Shown: positions 36,124-44,617 of the stretch, piece by piece | How the letters are laid out: each line of letters opens with the position of its first letter | Numbering within the stretch: the stretch's first letter is position 1 | NCBI RefSeq assembly: GCF_006538705.1 | Contig: NZ_BJLP01000017.1 | Location: forward strand, 1 to 64,000 | Length of the DNA stretch: 64,000 nucleotides | Direction of reading: 5' to 3' | Source: Cellulomonas uda | GTDB lineage: Bacteria; Actinomycetota; Actinomycetes; Actinomycetales; Cellulomonadaceae | Position numbers and translations under genes: made by a program | The notes under the pieces: generated by a model | Told to the model about the DNA's origin: nothing | What the model saw: only the letters and a program-made list of their open reading frames with translations | Database searches by the model: none

Positions 36124-36309
36124 ATGACCGAGATGCCCGACCACGACGGCGGCCTGGACGCCGTCCGCGGTGCGCGGGAGGCGCTGGGCGGGTCGGTCCC
36201 GCCGGACGCGCAGGTCCTGCAGGCGGTCGAGGCCGGTCTGCTGTCGACGGTGACGGGCACCCAGCCGTGGGGCGAGATCCCGCACCAGCGCCCGCGTCCG
36301 CTGGCCTGA
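36124..36309 (+). CDS. Small acidic-then-polar protein, leaderless start
   Basis: A 61-residue hypothetical protein (MTEMPDHDGGLDAVRGAREA ... GTQPWGEIPHQRPRPLA) that I do not recognise. The case for it being real is positional: TACAGT (36112-36117 region) lies 7 nt before the ATG, the same hexamer and spacing as in the leaderless SIP promoter, and no Shine-Dalgarno is needed. Codon third positions are mostly G or C. It precedes the SAM riboswitch by 125 nt and is transcribed in the same direction. Confidence 0.5.
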   Translation: MTEMPDHDGGLDAVRGAREALGGSVPPDAQVLQAVEAGLLSTVTGTQPWGEIPHQRPRPLA

Positions 36310-36433
36310 CCCGCGGAGGGTCCCTCCGCCTGATCTGCGACTCTCCGACGGCGCGTCCGCTGGGCGGCCCGACCGTCTCGCAACGTGAGAAGTCGTGGTC
36401 AGCATGTGGGCTCCCGGCCTACGATCACGCCAA

Positions 36434-36525
36434 CCATCCAGAGCGGCCGAGAGACCTGGCTCGTCGACGCCGCAGCAACCCCCCTCCGCGACGAGGGTGT
36501 GGGTGCTTCCGCCAGGACCGATGGA
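36434..36525 (+). promoter_or_regulatory. SAM-I riboswitch upstream of metF-metE
   Basis: The conserved order of an S-box aptamer is visible: P1 CCATC (36434) with GATGG (36520-36524), CAGAGCGGCCGAGAGACC, TGGCTCGTCGACGCCGCAGC then AACC (P2 GCGGC/GCCGC), P3 CCCTC/GAGGG, and GGGTGCTTCCGCCAGGACC for P4. A TACGAT hexamer (36420-36425) probably supplies the -10. The Shine-Dalgarno GGAG (36523-36526) of the next small ORF overlaps the 3' strand of P1, so S-adenosylmethionine binding should hide it: translational control rather than a terminator, and no terminator hairpin follows. Confidence 0.85.
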
Positions 36526-36531
36526 GTGGAC

Positions 36532-36570
36532 ATGTCGCAGACCCAGTGTCTGAACGGCCCGCCGGCGTGA
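36532..36570 (+). CDS. Putative 12-codon leader ORF coupled to metF
   Basis: ATG 36532 follows GGAG by 5 nt and encodes MSQTQCLNGPPA, ending at a TGA (36568-36570) that overlaps the metF GTG (36567) by 3 nt. metF has no Shine-Dalgarno of its own, so its translation probably depends on ribosomes finishing this ORF, which starts at the riboswitch-controlled site. Confidence 0.5.
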   Translation: MSQTQCLNGPPA

Positions 36571-37610
36571 GCGCGGCGACCGTGAACCCGCCCGCGGCGC
36601 AGCCGCGGCTCGACGACGCGCGCGCCGACGGAGCGAGCAGCGCGACGCGCCCCGGCGTCCCGACCGGCGCGCACGTGGCCGCCGACCCGCGGCCGCTCGG
36701 CACGCTCGACCGCCCGACGCTCTCGTTCGAGTTCTTCCCGCCGCGCAACCCGCAGGCCGCGCCGCGCCTGTGGGAGACCGTGCGCCAGCTCGAGGCCGTG
36801 CACCCGGACTTCGTCTCGGTCACGTACGGCGCCTCGGGCAAGACGCGCGAGACGTCGCGCGCGTTCGTCTCGCGGCTGCTGCGCGAGACGTCGCTGTCCC
36901 CGATCGCGCACCTCACGTGCGTGGGCACGAGCCGCGACGAGATCACGACGATCGTCGAGGAGTTCCTCGACGAGGGCGTGCGCTCGTTCCTGGCACTGCG
37001 GGGCGACCCGCCCGCGGGCCAGGCCGACTGGCAGGCCCACCCGGACGGCCTGGAGACCGCGAGCGCGCTCGTCGGCCTGCTGCGGGACATCGAGTCCCGG
37101 CGCTGCGGTGCGAGCCCGGCGCAGGCCGTGCGTGCGCGGGTGCGGCCGCTGTCGGTCGCCGTCGCCGCGTTCCCGCGTGGCAACGCGGCGACGGGCGGCA
37201 CGCGCGCGCAGGACGTCGCGTCGCTGCTCGCCAAGCAGGAGGCGGGTGCGGACTTCGCGATCACGCAGGTGTTCTACGACGCCGAGTCGTACCTGGGCCT
37301 GGTGGCCGAGGCGCGCGCGGCGGGCGTGGTCATCCCGATCATCCCCGGGATCATCCCGTTGACCGACCCGGCCCGGCTGCTGCGCACGCAGGAGCTCACG
37401 GGTGTCCCGGTGCCGCGCGACCTGCTCGACGCGCTCGGCTCCGCGGACGACGCGTCGGCGGCGCACCGCATCGGCACCCGCGCGGGTGTCGACCTCGTCA
37501 AGGGCGTCCTCGACGGCGGCGCACCCGGCGTGCACCTCTACACGTACAACAAGCACGAGGCCGCGCTCGACCTGCTCGAGGGCGCGCAGCTGGACGGCTC
37601 GACCCGCTGA
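36567..37610 (+). CDS. metF: 5,10-methylenetetrahydrofolate reductase
   Basis: A 347-residue FAD enzyme producing 5-methyltetrahydrofolate for methionine synthesis. Seen: SFEFFPPRNPQAAPRLWETV, FVSVTYGASGKTRETSRAFV, PIAHLTCVGTSRDEI (Asp/Glu-type folate and FAD contacts), SFLALRGDPPAG, FAITQVFYDAESYLGLV, PIIPGIIPL. The first 50 residues form a variable Ala/Pro-rich extension compared with E. coli MetF. GTG 36567 is taken as the start; a GTG at 36546 is in frame too. It lies behind the SAM riboswitch and a leader ORF, and is followed after 56 nt by metE. Confidence 0.93.
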   Translation: MSAATVNPPAAQPRLDDARADGASSATRPGVPTGAHVAADPRPLGTLDRPTLSFEFFPPRNPQAAPRLWETVRQLEAVHPDFVSVTYGASGKTRETSRAFVSRLLRETSLSPIAHLTCVGTSRDEITTIVEEFLDEGVRSFLALRGDPPAGQADWQAHPDGLETASALVGLLRDIESRRCGASPAQAVRARVRPLSVAVAAFPRGNAATGGTRAQDVASLLAKQEAGADFAITQVFYDAESYLGLVAEARAAGVVIPIIPGIIPLTDPARLLRTQELTGVPVPRDLLDALGSADDASAAHRIGTRAGVDLVKGVLDGGAPGVHLYTYNKHEAALDLLEGAQLDGSTR

Positions 37611-37666
37611 GGTCGGCGCCCACGTCCCCCGAACCCCGCACCACCACGACACGAAGGCTGGACCCC

Positions 37667-39997
37667 ATGAGCGAGACCCCGCAGTTCCCGACCGGCTCCG
37701 TGCTCGGCTACCCGCGCATCGGGCCGCGCCGCGAGCTCAAGAAGGCCGTGGAGGCCTTCTGGGCCGGGAGGTCCACGGCCGACGAGGTCGAGGCGACCGC
37801 CGCGGCGCTGCGCCGCCGGACGCGCGAGCGCCTCGTCGAGCTCGGCCTGCCGAAGGACACGGCCGCGATCCCGAGCGCGTTCTCCTTCTACGACCAGGTG
37901 CTCGACGCGACCGCGGTCGTCGGCGCGATCCCCGCGCGCTTCGCGGACCTCGTCGGCGCGGACGGCACGCTCGACCTCGCGGCGTACTCGACGGTCGCGC
38001 GCGGCCGTGGCGACGACCTTCCGCTCGAGATGACCAAGTGGTTCGACACCAACTACCACTACCTCGTCCCGGAGATCGGCCCGGAGACGACGTTCTCGTA
38101 CGTCGGAACGCGCCCGGTCGCGGAGTTCGTCGAGGCGCTCGCCGACGGCGTCCTGACCCGCCCGGTGATCGTCGGCCCGGTGACGTACCTGGCGCTCGCG
38201 AAGGCGACCGAGGGTGCGCCCGCGGACTTCGCGCCGATCGACCGGCTGCACGACCTGCTGCCCGTGTACGCGGACCTGCTGCGCGACCTCGCGGCGGCGG
38301 GGGCCACGTGGGTGCAGCTCGACGAGCCCGCGCTCGTCTCGGAGAGCATCGACGTGCCGGTCGAGCGTCTGCTCGCGGCGACCGCGGACGCGTACCGCGT
38401 GCTCGCGACCGAGCTCGCGCGCCCGCAGCGTCCCGCGCTGTTCGTCGCCGCCCCGTACGGGGACCTGGGCGCCGCGCTGCCGGTGCTCGCCGGCACCGAC
38501 GTCGAGGCGATCGGGCTGGACCTGGTCACGGGCGCGGCGCCCACCGAGGCGGTCCCGGGCCTGGAGTCGAAGACGCTCGTCGCGGGCGTCGTCGACGGCC
38601 ACAACATCTGGCGCGCGGACCTGGACGCCAAGCTCCAGGTGCTCGAGCAGCTCGAGGTCATCGGTGCGGGCGCGGTCGCGGTCGGCACGTCGACGTCGCT
38701 GTTCCACGTGCCGCACGACACGGCGGACGAGCCGAACCTGGACCCGACGCTGCGCTCGTGGCTCGCGTTCGCGGACCAGAAGGTCGCGGAGGTCGTGACC
38801 CTCGCGGAGGGCCTGTCCGAGGGCCGCGAGGCGATCCACGAGCAGCTGCTCGAGGCGTCCGACGCGGTCGCGTCGCGCCGCAGCGCGCCGGGGGTGGTGC
38901 GTCCCGAGGTGCGCGAGCGCACGGGCGGCCTGTCCGACGACGCGTTCGCGCGCGGCTCGTTCGACGAGCGCAAGGAGGCCCAGGCGCAGCGCCTGAACCT
39001 CCCGCCGCTGCCGACGACCACCATCGGCTCGTTCCCGCAGACGCCCGAGATCCGCAAGGCCCGCGCGGCGCACGGCAAGGGTGAGCTCACCGACGAGCAG
39101 TACGTCGAGGAGATGAAGGCGGAGATCCGCCGCGTCGTGGAGCTCCAGGAGCGCATCGGTCTGGACGTGCTGGTGCACGGCGAGCCGGAGCGCAACGACA
39201 TGGTGCAGTACTTCGCGGAGAACCTCGACGGCTTCGCGGTCACGGAGAACGGCTGGGTGCAGTCGTACGGCTCGCGCTGCACGCGCCCGTCGATCCTGTG
39301 GGGCGACGTGTCGCGGCCGAAGCCGATCACGGTCGACTGGACGACGTACACGCAGTCGCTCACGAGCAAGCCGGTCAAGGGCATGCTCACGGGCCCGGTG
39401 ACGATCCTCGCGTGGAGCTTCGTGCGCGACGACCAGCCGCTGCGCGAGACCGCGAACCAGGTGGCCCTCGCGCTGCGCGACGAGATCACGGACCTCGAGG
39501 CCGCGGGCATCGCGGTGATCCAGGTCGACGAGCCGGCACTGCGCGAGCTGCTGCCGCTGCGCGCGGCGGACCACGCGGACTACCTCGACTGGTCGGTGCG
39601 CTCGTTCCGGCTCGCGACGTCGGGCGTGCGTCCGGACACCCAGATCCACACGCACCTGTGCTACTCGGAGTTCGGCCAGATCATGGGTGCGATCGACGGC
39701 CTGGACGCGGACGTCACGTCCATCGAGGCGGCGCGTTCGAAGATGGAGATCGTCGAGGACATCGCGGCGGCGGGCTACCCGCGCGCCGTGGGCCCGGGCG
39801 TGTACGACATCCACTCGCCGCGCGTGCCGTCGGTCGAGGAGATCACCGAGCTGCTGACGGGTGCGGTCAAGGCCATCGCGCTCGACCAGCTGTGGGTCAA
39901 CCCGGACTGCGGGCTCAAGACGCGCCGGTACGAGGAGACCACGCCGAGCCTGGAGCACATGCTCGTGGCGACCCAGGCGGTCCGAGCCACGCTCTGA
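37667..39997 (+). CDS. metE: Cobalamin-independent methionine synthase
   Basis: A 776-residue enzyme that transfers the methyl group of 5-methyltetrahydrofolate (triglutamate) to homocysteine. Seen: N-terminal half GYPRIGPRRELKKAVEAFW and MTKWFDTNYHYLVPEIG; catalytic half TTTIGSFPQTPEIRKAR, VHGEPERNDMVQYF, GWVQSYGSRCTRPS, IQVDEPALRE and zinc ligands IHTHLCYSEFG and VNPDCGLKTRRY. All expected His/Cys/Glu ligands are present. ATG 37667 has GAAGG about 10 nt upstream. It is the second gene of the riboswitch-controlled operon and ends at a strong terminator. Confidence 0.95.
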   Translation: MSETPQFPTGSVLGYPRIGPRRELKKAVEAFWAGRSTADEVEATAAALRRRTRERLVELGLPKDTAAIPSAFSFYDQVLDATAVVGAIPARFADLVGADGTLDLAAYSTVARGRGDDLPLEMTKWFDTNYHYLVPEIGPETTFSYVGTRPVAEFVEALADGVLTRPVIVGPVTYLALAKATEGAPADFAPIDRLHDLLPVYADLLRDLAAAGATWVQLDEPALVSESIDVPVERLLAATADAYRVLATELARPQRPALFVAAPYGDLGAALPVLAGTDVEAIGLDLVTGAAPTEAVPGLESKTLVAGVVDGHNIWRADLDAKLQVLEQLEVIGAGAVAVGTSTSLFHVPHDTADEPNLDPTLRSWLAFADQKVAEVVTLAEGLSEGREAIHEQLLEASDAVASRRSAPGVVRPEVRERTGGLSDDAFARGSFDERKEAQAQRLNLPPLPTTTIGSFPQTPEIRKARAAHGKGELTDEQYVEEMKAEIRRVVELQERIGLDVLVHGEPERNDMVQYFAENLDGFAVTENGWVQSYGSRCTRPSILWGDVSRPKPITVDWTTYTQSLTSKPVKGMLTGPVTILAWSFVRDDQPLRETANQVALALRDEITDLEAAGIAVIQVDEPALRELLPLRAADHADYLDWSVRSFRLATSGVRPDTQIHTHLCYSEFGQIMGAIDGLDADVTSIEAARSKMEIVEDIAAAGYPRAVGPGVYDIHSPRVPSVEEITELLTGAVKAIALDQLWVNPDCGLKTRRYEETTPSLEHMLVATQAVRATL

Positions 39998-40006
39998 GAC
40001 ACCCCG

Positions 40007-40042
40007 CGAACGGGTCGGCCCAGCCCCGGGCCGACCCGTTCG
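40007..40042 (+). terminator. Terminator after metE
   Basis: CGAACGGGTCGGCCC (40007-40021) pairs perfectly with GGGCCGACCCGTTCG (40028-40042) around a 6-nt loop, 9 nt after the metE stop. No T-run follows. Confidence 0.85.
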
Positions 40043-40129
40043 TCGTCCCGACCCGAGCCCGCGCGTGCTGGACGCGGGCCGCGACCAGGGCGATCGCGAC
40101 CACGTCGGACGGTGGGTAACGTCCGGGGG

Positions 40130-41272
40130 GTGAGCCTGTTCGACGTGTCGCTCGAGGAGCTGCGGACCCGCACCAGCCAGAAGTGGCGCCGCTACCCGCC
40201 CGACGTGCTGCCGCTGTTCGTCGCGGAGATGGACGTGCGCGTGTGCGAGCCGGTGGTGGCGGCGGTCACGCACGCGCTGCGCCGCGGCGACACGGGCTAC
40301 CCGGCCGGCAGGCCGTACCAGGAGGCCTTCGCGGGCTTCGCGGAGCGCCGCTGGGGCTGGGCGCCGGACCCGGCGACGACGGCCCTGGTGCCGGACGTCA
40401 TGCAGGGCGTCTCGGAGCTGGTGCGGCTGCTCACGGACGACGACGGCGTGGTCGTCATCAACCCGCCGGTGTACCCGCCGTTCCGGGCGTTCGTGCGGCG
40501 CACGGGCCGCGCGGTGGAGCGTGCGGACCTGGGCGCGGACGGTCGCCTCGACCTCGCGGCGCTCGACGAGGCGTTCGGCCGGGCGCGGGCGGGCGGCCGG
40601 TCGGCGGCGTACCTGCTGTGCCACCCGCAGAACCCGACGGGCACGGTGCACGCCCCCGACGAGCTGCGCGCGGTCGGCGAGCTCGCGGCGCGGCACGGCG
40701 TGCGGGTGGTGTCCGACGAGGTGCACGCCCCGCTGGTGCTCGACGCGGACGTGCGGTTCGTGTCGGCGACGACGGTGATCCCCGGCGCGGTCGCGGTGCA
40801 CTCGGCGTCCAAGGCGTTCCACCTCGCGGGCCTGAAGGCGGCGCTGGCCGTGCCGGGCCCGGACGCCGTGGCGGACCTGGCCCGCCTGCCCGAGCTGGTC
40901 TCGTCCGAGATCGGGCACGTGCCGGTCCTGGCGCACACCACGGCGCTCACGCACGGCGACGGCTGGCTGGACGCGCTCCTGGAGTCGCTGCGGGACTCGC
41001 GTGCGCACCTGGGCGCACTGCTCGACTCGCGGCTGCCGCGCACGCGGTGGACCCCGGGCGCGGCGACGTACTTCGCGTGGTTGGACCTGCGCGAGCAGCT
41101 CCCGGGCGAGGAGGACCCGGCGGCACGCCTGCTGGCGGAGGCGCGCGTCGCGCTGAACGCGGGCCCGACGTTCGGACGCCCGGGCGCGGGCTTCGCGCGG
41201 CTCAACTTCGCGACGTCCCGCGCGGTCCTCACCGAGGCGGTCGAGCGCGTGGCGCGCAGCCTGCCGGCCTGA
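40130..41272 (+). CDS. PatB/MalY-type PLP-dependent C-S beta-lyase
   Basis: A 380-residue fold-type I PLP enzyme. The family markers are LFVAEMDVRVCEPVVAAVTH near the start, NPPVYPPFRAFVRRTGR, CHPQNPTGTVH, VSDEVHAPLVL and the PLP lysine in HSASKAFHLAGLKAALAV (near 227). Members cleave cystathionine or cysteine-S-conjugates to pyruvate, ammonia and a thiol; homocysteine supply for MetE is a plausible role next door, but a strong terminator and its own start region separate it from metE. Start GTG 40130 after a TAACGT hexamer 7 nt upstream, possibly another leaderless gene. Confidence 0.88.
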   Translation: MSLFDVSLEELRTRTSQKWRRYPPDVLPLFVAEMDVRVCEPVVAAVTHALRRGDTGYPAGRPYQEAFAGFAERRWGWAPDPATTALVPDVMQGVSELVRLLTDDDGVVVINPPVYPPFRAFVRRTGRAVERADLGADGRLDLAALDEAFGRARAGGRSAAYLLCHPQNPTGTVHAPDELRAVGELAARHGVRVVSDEVHAPLVLDADVRFVSATTVIPGAVAVHSASKAFHLAGLKAALAVPGPDAVADLARLPELVSSEIGHVPVLAHTTALTHGDGWLDALLESLRDSRAHLGALLDSRLPRTRWTPGAATYFAWLDLREQLPGEEDPAARLLAEARVALNAGPTFGRPGAGFARLNFATSRAVLTEAVERVARSLPA

Positions 41273-41286
41273 GGTCGCACGCGCGC

Positions 41287-41318
41287 GACCGGCCCGCGCG
41301 GTCGTGCGCGGGCCGGTC
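41287..41318. terminator. Bidirectional terminator between C-S lyase and hsp20
   Basis: GACCGGCCCGCGC (41287-41299) and GCGCGGGCCGGTC (41306-41318) form a perfect 13-bp stem with a 6-nt loop between the two convergent genes. Confidence 0.85.
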
Positions 41319-41344
41319 ACAGGACGGTCGTGGAGGGTGGCCGG

Positions 41345-41791
41345 TCAGGCCGACGCGGAGGTGATCTCCGGCGTCGGGGCGGTGGTGCCGTGCTGCACCT
41401 CGATGCGCCGCGGCTTGGCCTCCTGGGCGACCGGGATGGTCAGCGTGAGGACGCCGTCGGTGTAGGTCGCGCTGATCGCGTCGAGCGCGAGCCCGCGGCC
41501 GAGCGTCAGCTGGCGCGCGTAGGTGCCGGACGGGCGCTCCTTGGCGAGCCACTGCACGTCCTCGTCGGTGCGCGGCGAGCGCTGCGCGCGGATGGTCAGC
41601 GTGCGGTCCTCGACGTTGACGTCGATGGTGCCCGGGTCGGCGCCCGGCAGGTCGACGTGCAGGACGTAGTGGTCGCCCGAGCGGTACAGGTCGACGGGCA
41701 TCGCCTGCGAGAGCGCGGCGGTCCGGTCGGCGTTCAGGACGGACGTCAGGAGTCGGTCCATCTCCCGGAACGGGTCGGTACGAGTAGCCAT
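41345..41791 (-). CDS. Hsp20/alpha-crystallin small heat-shock protein
   Basis: A 148-residue holdase chaperone. The alpha-crystallin domain covers about 30-135: DLYRSGDHYVLHVDLPGADP, DVNVEDRTLTIRAQRS, RQLTLGRGLALDAISATYTD and GVLTLTIPVAQEAKPRRIEV (the conserved GVLTLxIP motif). The end is a short Thr/Pro tail without the usual I-x-I/V motif visible. ATG 41791 has AGGAGG 7 nt upstream. A CIRCE operator lies 88 nt upstream, so repression by HrcA and induction by heat are expected. Confidence 0.93.
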   Translation of the reverse strand: MATRTDPFREMDRLLTSVLNADRTAALSQAMPVDLYRSGDHYVLHVDLPGADPGTIDVNVEDRTLTIRAQRSPRTDEDVQWLAKERPSGTYARQLTLGRGLALDAISATYTDGVLTLTIPVAQEAKPRRIEVQHGTTAPTPEITSASA

Positions 41792-41879
41792 ACCCTCACC
41801 TCCTTCGCAGCGAGGTGCCGGACCACCCGGCGCCTCGGGTACGTACCGGGCGCGCGGCCCGGTGGGCTACGACACTGTT

Positions 41880-41906
41880 CTAGCACTCTCGCCGACCGAG
41901 TGCTAA
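41880..41906 (-). promoter_or_regulatory. CIRCE operator (HrcA site)
   Basis: CTAGCACTC (41880-41888), 9-nt spacer TCGCCGACC, GAGTGCTAA (41898-41906). It matches TTAGCACTC-N9-GAGTGCTAA with one difference. The only gene start downstream in either direction is hsp20 on the minus strand; the Nudix gene ends just beyond it. CIRCE usually marks groES/groEL or dnaK; at a small heat-shock gene it is less common. Confidence 0.92.
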
Positions 41907-41917
41907 GCGAGGTTCGC

Positions 41918-42334
41918 TCAGGGCAGACGCGCGCCGACGAGGTGCTCGACGATCCGCACGTCGGCGTCGAGCCACGGCACGTCGAGCCAGTGCGCACGCG
42001 GCAGCCACCGCAGCTCGTCGTGCTCGACGAGCGGCTCGGGCGTCCCGGCGCTCACCTCCGCGAACCACAGGCGCATCGCGTACGTCTCGGACAGCCGCCA
42101 CGCACCCTCGTCGGGGCCGACGACCTCGTCGCCGAGCGTGACGCGCACGCCCAGCTCCTCCCGCAGCTCACGGTGCAGCGCCTGCACCGGGCTCTCGCCC
42201 GCGTCGACCTTGCCGCCAGGGAACTCCCAGCGGCCGGCGAGGCTCGCGGGGGTCGCGCGGCGCGCCGCGAGCAGCGCGTACGGGTTGTCGAGGTCGTCGA
42301 CGATCGCGGCGGCGACGACGAGCACGGGAGCCAT
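41918..42334 (-). CDS. MutT-like Nudix hydrolase
   Basis: A 138-residue Nudix enzyme. The catalytic box GGKVDAGESPVQALHRELRE then ELG fits GX5EX7REUXEEXGU in full (about residues 40-62). A preceding RWEFPGG and the following domain (LSETYAMRLWFAEV, ELRWLPRAHWLDVPWLDAD) match MutT/8-oxo-dGTP diphosphatases, so it probably cleans the nucleotide pool of oxidised dGTP. Start ATG 42334. It ends 11 nt before the CIRCE operator of hsp20, in the same direction. Confidence 0.88.
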   Translation of the reverse strand: MAPVLVVAAAIVDDLDNPYALLAARRATPASLAGRWEFPGGKVDAGESPVQALHRELREELGVRVTLGDEVVGPDEGAWRLSETYAMRLWFAEVSAGTPEPLVEHDELRWLPRAHWLDVPWLDADVRIVEHLVGARLP

Positions 42335-42472
42335 GCGGCGAGTCTGCCAGGAGCGCCCCGGGCGGTCCCGCAGACGACGACGGCCCGCCCTCGTCAGGGC
42401 GAGCCGGTCGGGTGCCCGCTCAGCGGCGGGGACTGCCGTTCGTCGTCGAGCGGCGCGGCACGGGTGCGGGTC

Positions 42473-42703
42473 TCAGCGGATGCCGTGCGCCACCGCCCAC
42501 GAGACCGCCTCGGACCGCGTCGAGACGCCGATCTTGCGGTAGACGCTGCGGACCTGCGACTTGACGGTGTTGCGGGTGACGAAGAGGCGGGTCGCGATCT
42601 CCTCGAGGGTGACGTCCTCGGCGAGCTCCGCGAGCACGACGCGCTCACGCCGGGTGAGAGTCTCCGCACCCGTGAGGGGGGCGGTGGTCTCGAGCATGCT
42701 CAT
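42473..42703 (-). CDS. Stand-alone LuxR-type helix-turn-helix protein
   Basis: A 76-residue protein consisting almost only of a GerE/LuxR DNA-binding domain: LTRRERVVLAELAEDVTLEE, IATRLFVTRNTVKSQVRSVY, RKIGVSTRSEAV. There is no receiver or sensor domain. The start ATG 42703 has GGAGG 5 nt upstream. Proteins like this can act as simple constitutive regulators or compete with full-length LuxR proteins. Between its stop and the Nudix gene are 138 nt with a small GCCCT/AGGGC hairpin. Confidence 0.8.
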   Translation of the reverse strand: MSMLETTAPLTGAETLTRRERVVLAELAEDVTLEEIATRLFVTRNTVKSQVRSVYRKIGVSTRSEAVSWAVAHGIR

Positions 42704-43016
42704 TCTGTCCTCCGATCGGTGCACGGCCCCGGTCCTGGACCGGGTGCCGCGGGGCGTTCGGAGGATGAGAGCGTGCAGACGCACGACTATGACGCCGTTT
42801 CGCCCGACTTCTTCTCACCGTGTTCCGCACCCCACGGTCGTCCTGCTGTGCCCACAATGAACGCGGAACCGTGGGCCTGATACACCCGGTCCCCGTGGGC
42901 CGCTCGGCTTTCACCCGTTCGGCCCTCGCGCCGCCGGGGCGCAACCGCTTCGACGGCTGCGCGCCCCGGACGACCTGTGAACACCCGCCGGAGGGTCCTC
43001 CCGACCGGCGGCCCGA
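42704..43016. other. Intergenic region with a terminator for the gcv operon
   Basis: 313 nt. CCGCCGG (42985-42991) and CCGGCGG (43005-43011) with an inner AGG/CCT pair form a hairpin only 6 nt after the gcvH stop: the terminator of gcvPTH. CCCACGGT (42831-42838) and ACCGTGGG (42868-42875) are a second, wider inverted repeat in front of the LuxR-type gene, maybe an operator. Nothing coding was seen. Confidence 0.6.
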
Positions 43017-43388
43017 TCAACCCGCCGCGTGCGCGGCGTACTCCTCCGCGGTGAGCAGCGGACCGGCCTCGGCGACGTCGACCTTGATCAGCCAGCCCGC
43101 GCCGAACGGGTCGGAGTTGACGACGGACGGGTCGTCGACGGCGGCGGTGTTCACCTCGACGACCGTGCCGGTCACGGGCGAGAACAGCTCGGACACGGAC
43201 TTCGTCGACTCGATCTCGCCGATCACGGTGCCGGCGGCGATCGACTCGCCGACAGCCGGGAGCTCGAGGTAGACGATGTCGCCGAGCGCCTCGGCCGCCA
43301 CGGACGTGATGCCGACGGTCGCGGGTGCGCCGTCGGTGAGCCACTCGTGCTCGAGGGTGTACTTGAGGTCGCCGGGCAGGTCGGTCAT
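43017..43388 (-). CDS. gcvH: Glycine cleavage system H protein
   Basis: A 123-residue lipoyl carrier. Seen: [35 protein letters not shown], and the lipoylation site [15 protein letters not shown] (Lys of ESTKS), then [20 protein letters not shown] and WLIKV. Start ATG 43388. It carries the aminomethyl group from GcvP to GcvT. It is the last gene of the operon, 34 nt after gcvT, and is followed at once by a terminator hairpin. Confidence 0.96.
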   Translation of the reverse strand: MTDLPGDLKYTLEHEWLTDGAPATVGITSVAAEALGDIVYLELPAVGESIAAGTVIGEIESTKSVSELFSPVTGTVVEVNTAAVDDPSVVNSDPFGAGWLIKVDVAEAGPLLTAEEYAAHAAG

Positions 43389-43422
43389 GAGGGTGCTCCG
43401 CTCTGGTGTCGCTAGGTGAGGT

Positions 43423-44577
43423 CTACCGGGGACGACGGTAGAAGGGAAGAGGCACGACGCGCACCGGCTCGTGCCGGCCGCGGACGTCGACCGCGAGCTC
43501 CGTGCCCTCGGCGGACACCTCGGGCGTCACGTACGCCATCGCGACGGGGTGGCCGAGCGTGGGCGACGGGGCGCCCGACGTCACGGTCCCGACGACCGCG
43601 CCGGTCGCCGTGACCACCGGGTAGCCGTGCCGGGCCGCGCGGCGCGACAGTCCCTGCAGCCCGACGAGCGTGCGGGCCGGGACGGCGTGCGCGCGGGACT
43701 CGAGCGCCTCGCGCCCGACGAAGGGCAGCGGCTCGCCCGCGGCGTCGACCTTGTCGAGCTTGACCACGCGGCCCAGGCCCGCGTCGTGCGGGGTGGTCGT
43801 GGTGTCGAGCTCGTTGCCGTACAGGGGCATGCCCGCCTCGAGGCGCAGCGAGTCGCGTGCGGACAGGCCCGCGGGCACCAGGCCCAGCGGCGAGCCCGCG
43901 TCGAGCAGCGCGCGCCACAGCGTCGGCGCGTCGCCGGCGGGGACGAACAGCTCGAAGCCGTCCTCGCCCGTGTACCCGGTCCGTGCGACGAGCGCGTCGA
44001 GCCCCGCGACGCGCGCGGGCACCGACGCGTAGTACCGCAGCGCGGCCACCGCGTCCGCCTCGGCGGGGTCCGCGACGAGGCCGACGACGATCTCCTGCGC
44101 CCGGGGCCCCTGCACCGCGACGAGCGCGGTCTGCTCGGACCGGTCCGTGAGCGTCACGTCGTCGCGCCCCGCGAACCGCTCGGCGAGCGCGTCGCGCACG
44201 ACGTCCACGTTCGACGCGTTCGCGACGACGAGGTAGCGGCGGCCACGCTCGTCGTCCGGGTGCCGGTACACGACGAGGTCGTCGAGGACGCCCCCGTCGG
44301 CCTGGCAGATCATCGTGTAGCGCGCGCGGCCCGGCTCGAGCGCCGTGAGGTTGCCGACGAGCGCGCGGTCGAGCGCGTCGCCCGCACCCGGACCCTCGAC
44401 CTCCAGCTCGCCCATGTGCGACAGGTCGAACAGGCCCGCGGCGGTGCGCACCGCGGTGTGCTCGGCGACGTCCGAGCCGTACCGCAGCGGCATCTGCCAC
44501 CCGGCGAAGTCGGTGAGCGCCGCGCCCAGCGCGACGTGCTCGTCGTGCAGCGGGGACGGCCGCGCCTGGTCGCTCAT
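43423..44577 (-). CDS. gcvT: Aminomethyltransferase (glycine cleavage T protein)
   Basis: A 384-residue enzyme that moves the one-carbon unit from the H-protein aminomethyl arm to tetrahydrofolate with release of ammonia. Seen: [60 protein letters not shown] then [40 protein letters not shown]. The active Asp lies in the last region before GMPLYG. Start ATG 44577, shorter than the open frame, because this gives the family N-terminus and a ribosome site (GAGAGG) nearby. The order gcvP-gcvT-gcvH differs from the E. coli T-H-P order. Confidence 0.95.
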   Translation of the reverse strand: MSDQARPSPLHDEHVALGAALTDFAGWQMPLRYGSDVAEHTAVRTAAGLFDLSHMGELEVEGPGAGDALDRALVGNLTALEPGRARYTMICQADGGVLDDLVVYRHPDDERGRRYLVVANASNVDVVRDALAERFAGRDDVTLTDRSEQTALVAVQGPRAQEIVVGLVADPAEADAVAALRYYASVPARVAGLDALVARTGYTGEDGFELFVPAGDAPTLWRALLDAGSPLGLVPAGLSARDSLRLEAGMPLYGNELDTTTTPHDAGLGRVVKLDKVDAAGEPLPFVGREALESRAHAVPARTLVGLQGLSRRAARHGYPVVTATGAVVGTVTSGAPSPTLGHPVAMAYVTPEVSAEGTELAVDVRGRHEPVRVVPLPFYRRPR

Positions 44578-44617
44578 GCTCGGTCCTCTCGTCGTGCGGG
44601 TGAGGTGGTCGGGTGGC

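Noticed and set aside
37538-41320. A long antisense frame over metE and the C-S lyase gene
   Set aside because: Composition typical of the antisense strand of GC-rich genes; it crosses a strong terminator and two genes with clear enzymatic motifs.
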